A stretch of 17,212 nucleotides of DNA, taken from assembly GCA_007132825.1 (NCBI GenBank), contig SLNX01000194.1, positions 1-17,212 of the forward strand. Direction: 5' to 3'. Positions 15,207-17,212 of the stretch are shown here, piece after piece. This stretch comes from Bacteroidales bacterium. Lineage in GTDB: Bacteria > Bacteroidota > Bacteroidia > Bacteroidales > UBA7960. How positions within the stretch are numbered: position 1 is the stretch's first letter; each line of letters opens with the position of its first letter. Under the pieces are notes generated by a model that worked only from the letters and a program-made list of their open reading frames with translations, had not been told where the DNA came from and searched no databases. Position numbers and translations under genes: made by a program.

Positions 15207-16748
15207 ATGAAGCCTGATAATAAGATTAACAAACCCGGAGGAGTATTTAGCAAAGTTCTTGATTTTATTGAAGTTGTCGGAAACAAGTTGCCACATCCCG
15301 CAACTATTTTCGCAATGCTGGCCGGAATCGTAATTCTGATATCCGCCATCAGCTATTGGACTGGGGTTTCTGCAGTACATCCGGTTGACGGAAACCTGGT
15401 AACCGCAAAAAACCTTTTAAGCGCAGATGGATTCAGGTGGATGTATACCAACATCCTGGACAATTTCCTGCGATTCCCGCCACTTGGATATGTTCTTGTA
15501 GTAATGGTGGGTATCGGTCTTGCCGAAGGTACCGGCCTGTTCAATATCATGATCCGTGCATTGGTTCTGGGTGCTCCCACAAAAATGATCACCGCAGCCG
15601 TTGTACTGGCAGGGATTATCTCCGGCCTTGCCGTAGAGGCAGGTTACGTGATCCTGATCCCATTGGGAGCCATGATATTTCACGGCATTGGACGGCACCC
15701 GATGGCCGGATTGGCAGCCGCATTCTGTGGCGTGAGTGGTGGATTTGGAGCCAACTTCGTTGTTGGCTCCATCGATCCGATACTCGCAGGAATCTCCACA
15801 TCTGCTGCACAAATGATTATACCTGATATGGTGGTGAATCCGGCAGTCAATTATTATTTCATGATCGCATCCAGCTTCGTCGTACTCTTTGTTGGGGTAT
15901 GGGTTACCGACAGAATTGTAGAGCCGCGCCTTGGCAAATATGAAGGACCGGCTGAGCATTTTGTGATAGAAAGGTTGAAACCTATTGAACTGAAAGGGCT
16001 GCGATGGGCAGGTATATCCGTATTGCTGTTCATCATCCTGTTTGCATTTACCGTAATTCCTGAAAATGGACTGCTGCGTCATCCGGAAACGGGATCGGTG
16101 CTGCACTCCCCTTTCTTTGATGGTATCATTATCGGCATTTTACTGCTATTCTTCATTCCAGCCCTCGTTTATGGTATAATTGTCGGTACTGTCCGTAATG
16201 ACAAAGACATGATGAAACACATCATCAAATCAATGAGTGGTATGGGGTCCTACATTGTGCTGGTATTTTTTGCTGCTCAGTTTGTTTATTTCTTTAATGA
16301 ATCCAACCTTGGACTGATTATAGCTATCCGTGGTGCAGCAGGATTGCGCGACATTGGCTTTACCGGGCCGGTACTCATTGCCTCCTTTGTGCTGTTATCG
16401 GCATTCATTAACCTTTTTATGGGAAGTGCTTCAGCAAAATGGGCAATCATTGCACCCGTATTCATCCCCATGCTGATGTTGCTCGACAACGCTTACCATC
16501 CGGGAATCACGCAGGCGGCATTCCGCATTGGCGACAGTCTTACCAATCTGGTTACACCGATGATGAGCTATTTTGCACTGATCGTCACCTTTGCCCAAAA
16601 GTATGATGAACGTTATGGAATCGGGACAATCATATCAACCATGCTGCCCTACACAATCGTGCTGGGCATTGTATGGATCGCAACGCTGATGTTGTGGGTT
16701 TGGCTTGGTATTCCGCTCGGACCTGACGGACCGATTTATATCAACTAA
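15207..16748 (+). CDS. AbgT-family transporter (p-aminobenzoyl-glutamate uptake or antimetabolite efflux type)
   Basis: AbgT-family members move p-aminobenzoyl-glutamate inward (E. coli AbgT) or export sulfonamide-type antimetabolites (MtrF, YdaH), driven by ion gradients across the inner membrane. The 513-residue protein has the family's usual length and many hydrophobic helices. Clear signatures are VGNKLPHPATIFAML, VSAVHPVDG, EAGYVILIPLGAMIFHGIGRHPMAGLAAAF, the hairpin GGFGANFVVGSIDPILAGIS (Asp190 in SIDP), the IVEPRLG loop and SASAKWAIIAP (Trp412) with FRIGDSLTNLVTP (Arg440, Asp443). Substrate and direction cannot be decided from sequence. The start follows an A/C-rich leader; TACATTTC at 15167-15174 is a weak -7-like box without a good -33, so co-transcription with the peptidase is also possible. 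It is convergent with htpG, 21 bp away. Confidence 0.93.
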   Translation: MKPDNKINKPGGVFSKVLDFIEVVGNKLPHPATIFAMLAGIVILISAISYWTGVSAVHPVDGNLVTAKNLLSADGFRWMYTNILDNFLRFPPLGYVLVVMVGIGLAEGTGLFNIMIRALVLGAPTKMITAAVVLAGIISGLAVEAGYVILIPLGAMIFHGIGRHPMAGLAAAFCGVSGGFGANFVVGSIDPILAGISTSAAQMIIPDMVVNPAVNYYFMIASSFVVLFVGVWVTDRIVEPRLGKYEGPAEHFVIERLKPIELKGLRWAGISVLLFIILFAFTVIPENGLLRHPETGSVLHSPFFDGIIIGILLLFFIPALVYGIIVGTVRNDKDMMKHIIKSMSGMGSYIVLVFFAAQFVYFFNESNLGLIIAIRGAAGLRDIGFTGPVLIASFVLLSAFINLFMGSASAKWAIIAPVFIPMLMLLDNAYHPGITQAAFRIGDSLTNLVTPMMSYFALIVTFAQKYDERYGIGTIISTMLPYTIVLGIVWIATLMLWVWLGIPLGPDGPIYIN

Positions 16749-16769
16749 CTGATTGGATATTCCGATCAA

Positions 16770-17212
16770 TCAGAACAGATCTACACTGCGCTGAACAAAA
16801 CGCGTTAGGCTTTCCCCTTTGAGCAGGTTCTTCGCCAGCAAGGCAAGATCAATCAACTGCTTGACCTGTTTGTCGCGTAACTCCTCATTTTCCTCCTCCA
16901 GAAGCTTGCCGATAAGCTTGTGATTGCTGTTAACCACAACCATGTAGCTGTCGGGCAGGTTGCCCATGTAACTCATGCCACCCAGTGCCGACATGTCTTT
17001 CATGCGTCTCATGAACTCAGGCTGTGTGATCATCATCGGATGCTCAGATTCACTGAGATTTTCAAATGCAACCTGATACTGTTTTGTATCAAGATGCTTT
17101 TCAATGATGGGTTTGAGTTTGTCTTTCTGCTCCTGATTAAGCTTTGAGGGTAACTCATCATCCTTTTTAATGAGTTTATCTGCTACTTCTGCATCCACAC
17201 GAACAAATGAAA
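16770..17212 (-). CDS. htpG: HtpG (Hsp90-family chaperone), C-terminal part, cut by window edge
   Basis: HtpG is a cytosolic ATP-dependent chaperone dimer. Only the last 146 codons and the stop lie here; the frame stays open to the window edge (SFVRVDAEVADKLI), so the gene continues to the right, and the in-frame GTG at 17198 is internal. The visible part covers the end of the middle domain and the C-terminal dimerisation domain: HPMMITQPEFMRRMKDMSALGGMSYMGNLPDSYMVVVN, then KQVKQLIDLALLAKNLLKGESLTRFVQRS. MITQ-E(F/Y)MRRMK and QLIDLALLA are typical of Bacteroidota HtpG. The ATPase domain is outside the window. No T-rich terminator is visible in the 21-bp gap to the convergent transporter gene. 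Confidence 0.9.
   Translation of the reverse strand, partial: SFVRVDAEVADKLIKKDDELPSKLNQEQKDKLKPIIEKHLDTKQYQVAFENLSESEHPMMITQPEFMRRMKDMSALGGMSYMGNLPDSYMVVVNSNHKLIGKLLEEENEELRDKQVKQLIDLALLAKNLLKGESLTRFVQRSVDLF

Noticed and set aside
15417..16106. 229-codon open frame on the - strand, rich in Cys and His
   Set aside because: It lies antisense to the well-supported AbgT-family gene, and its Cys/His content follows from reading membrane-helix codons backwards; no start context or domain supports it.
16749..16772. Possible hairpin GATT...AATC between the transporter gene and htpG
   Set aside because: The stem is short, needs a bulged G, is AT-rich and has no T run on either strand, so I do not call it a terminator.

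Overview
The window looks like a moderate-GC Bacteroidota chromosome segment, most likely Bacteroidales or a close relative. The reasons are: the division-gene order murD-ftsW-murG-murC-ftsQ-ftsA-ftsZ with no ddl gene; an FtsZ that ends in NNSFLHDNVD; a TAnnTTTG-type promoter; A/C-rich leaders mostly without Shine-Dalgarno sequences; and an HtpG C-terminus of the Bacteroidota kind. No identity has been checked against a database.

Positions 1-7901 hold the 3' part of a dcw (division and cell wall) cluster, all on the + strand. It starts with the C-terminal domain of MurD, which lies directly behind a 14-bp tandem repeat at the window edge. Intact ftsW, murG, murC, ftsQ, ftsA and ftsZ follow. 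ftsW/murG, murG/murC and murC/ftsQ overlap by 8, 4 and 4 nt, so they are probably translationally coupled. Together they encode late cytoplasmic peptidoglycan precursor synthesis (MurD, MurC, MurG), the septal polymerase (FtsW), the periplasmic scaffold (FtsQ) and the cytoskeletal ring with its membrane tether (FtsZ, FtsA).

Positions 7897-8775 hold a separately promoted pair, an FKBP-type prolyl isomerase lipoprotein and a 94-residue protein of unknown function, closed by a clear intrinsic terminator. Positions 8807-12993 hold an RluB/RsuA-type pseudouridine synthase, a large AsmA-like membrane protein and ispE, closely spaced. Positions 13000-16748 hold a secreted S9 prolyl-oligopeptidase-family peptidase and an AbgT-family transporter. 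The 3' part of htpG enters from the right on the - strand, convergent with the transporter.

Most of the window is core housekeeping DNA, and I see no CRISPR array, phage, transposase or RNA gene. The points that deserve a second look are the MurD fragment (changed residues at usually invariant positions, and a repeat where the upstream coding sequence should be), two substitutions at active-site positions of IspE, a 10-bp-phased repeat with a hairpin in the S9 peptidase leader, and a shared A/C-rich leader word. I found no convincing new multi-gene system.
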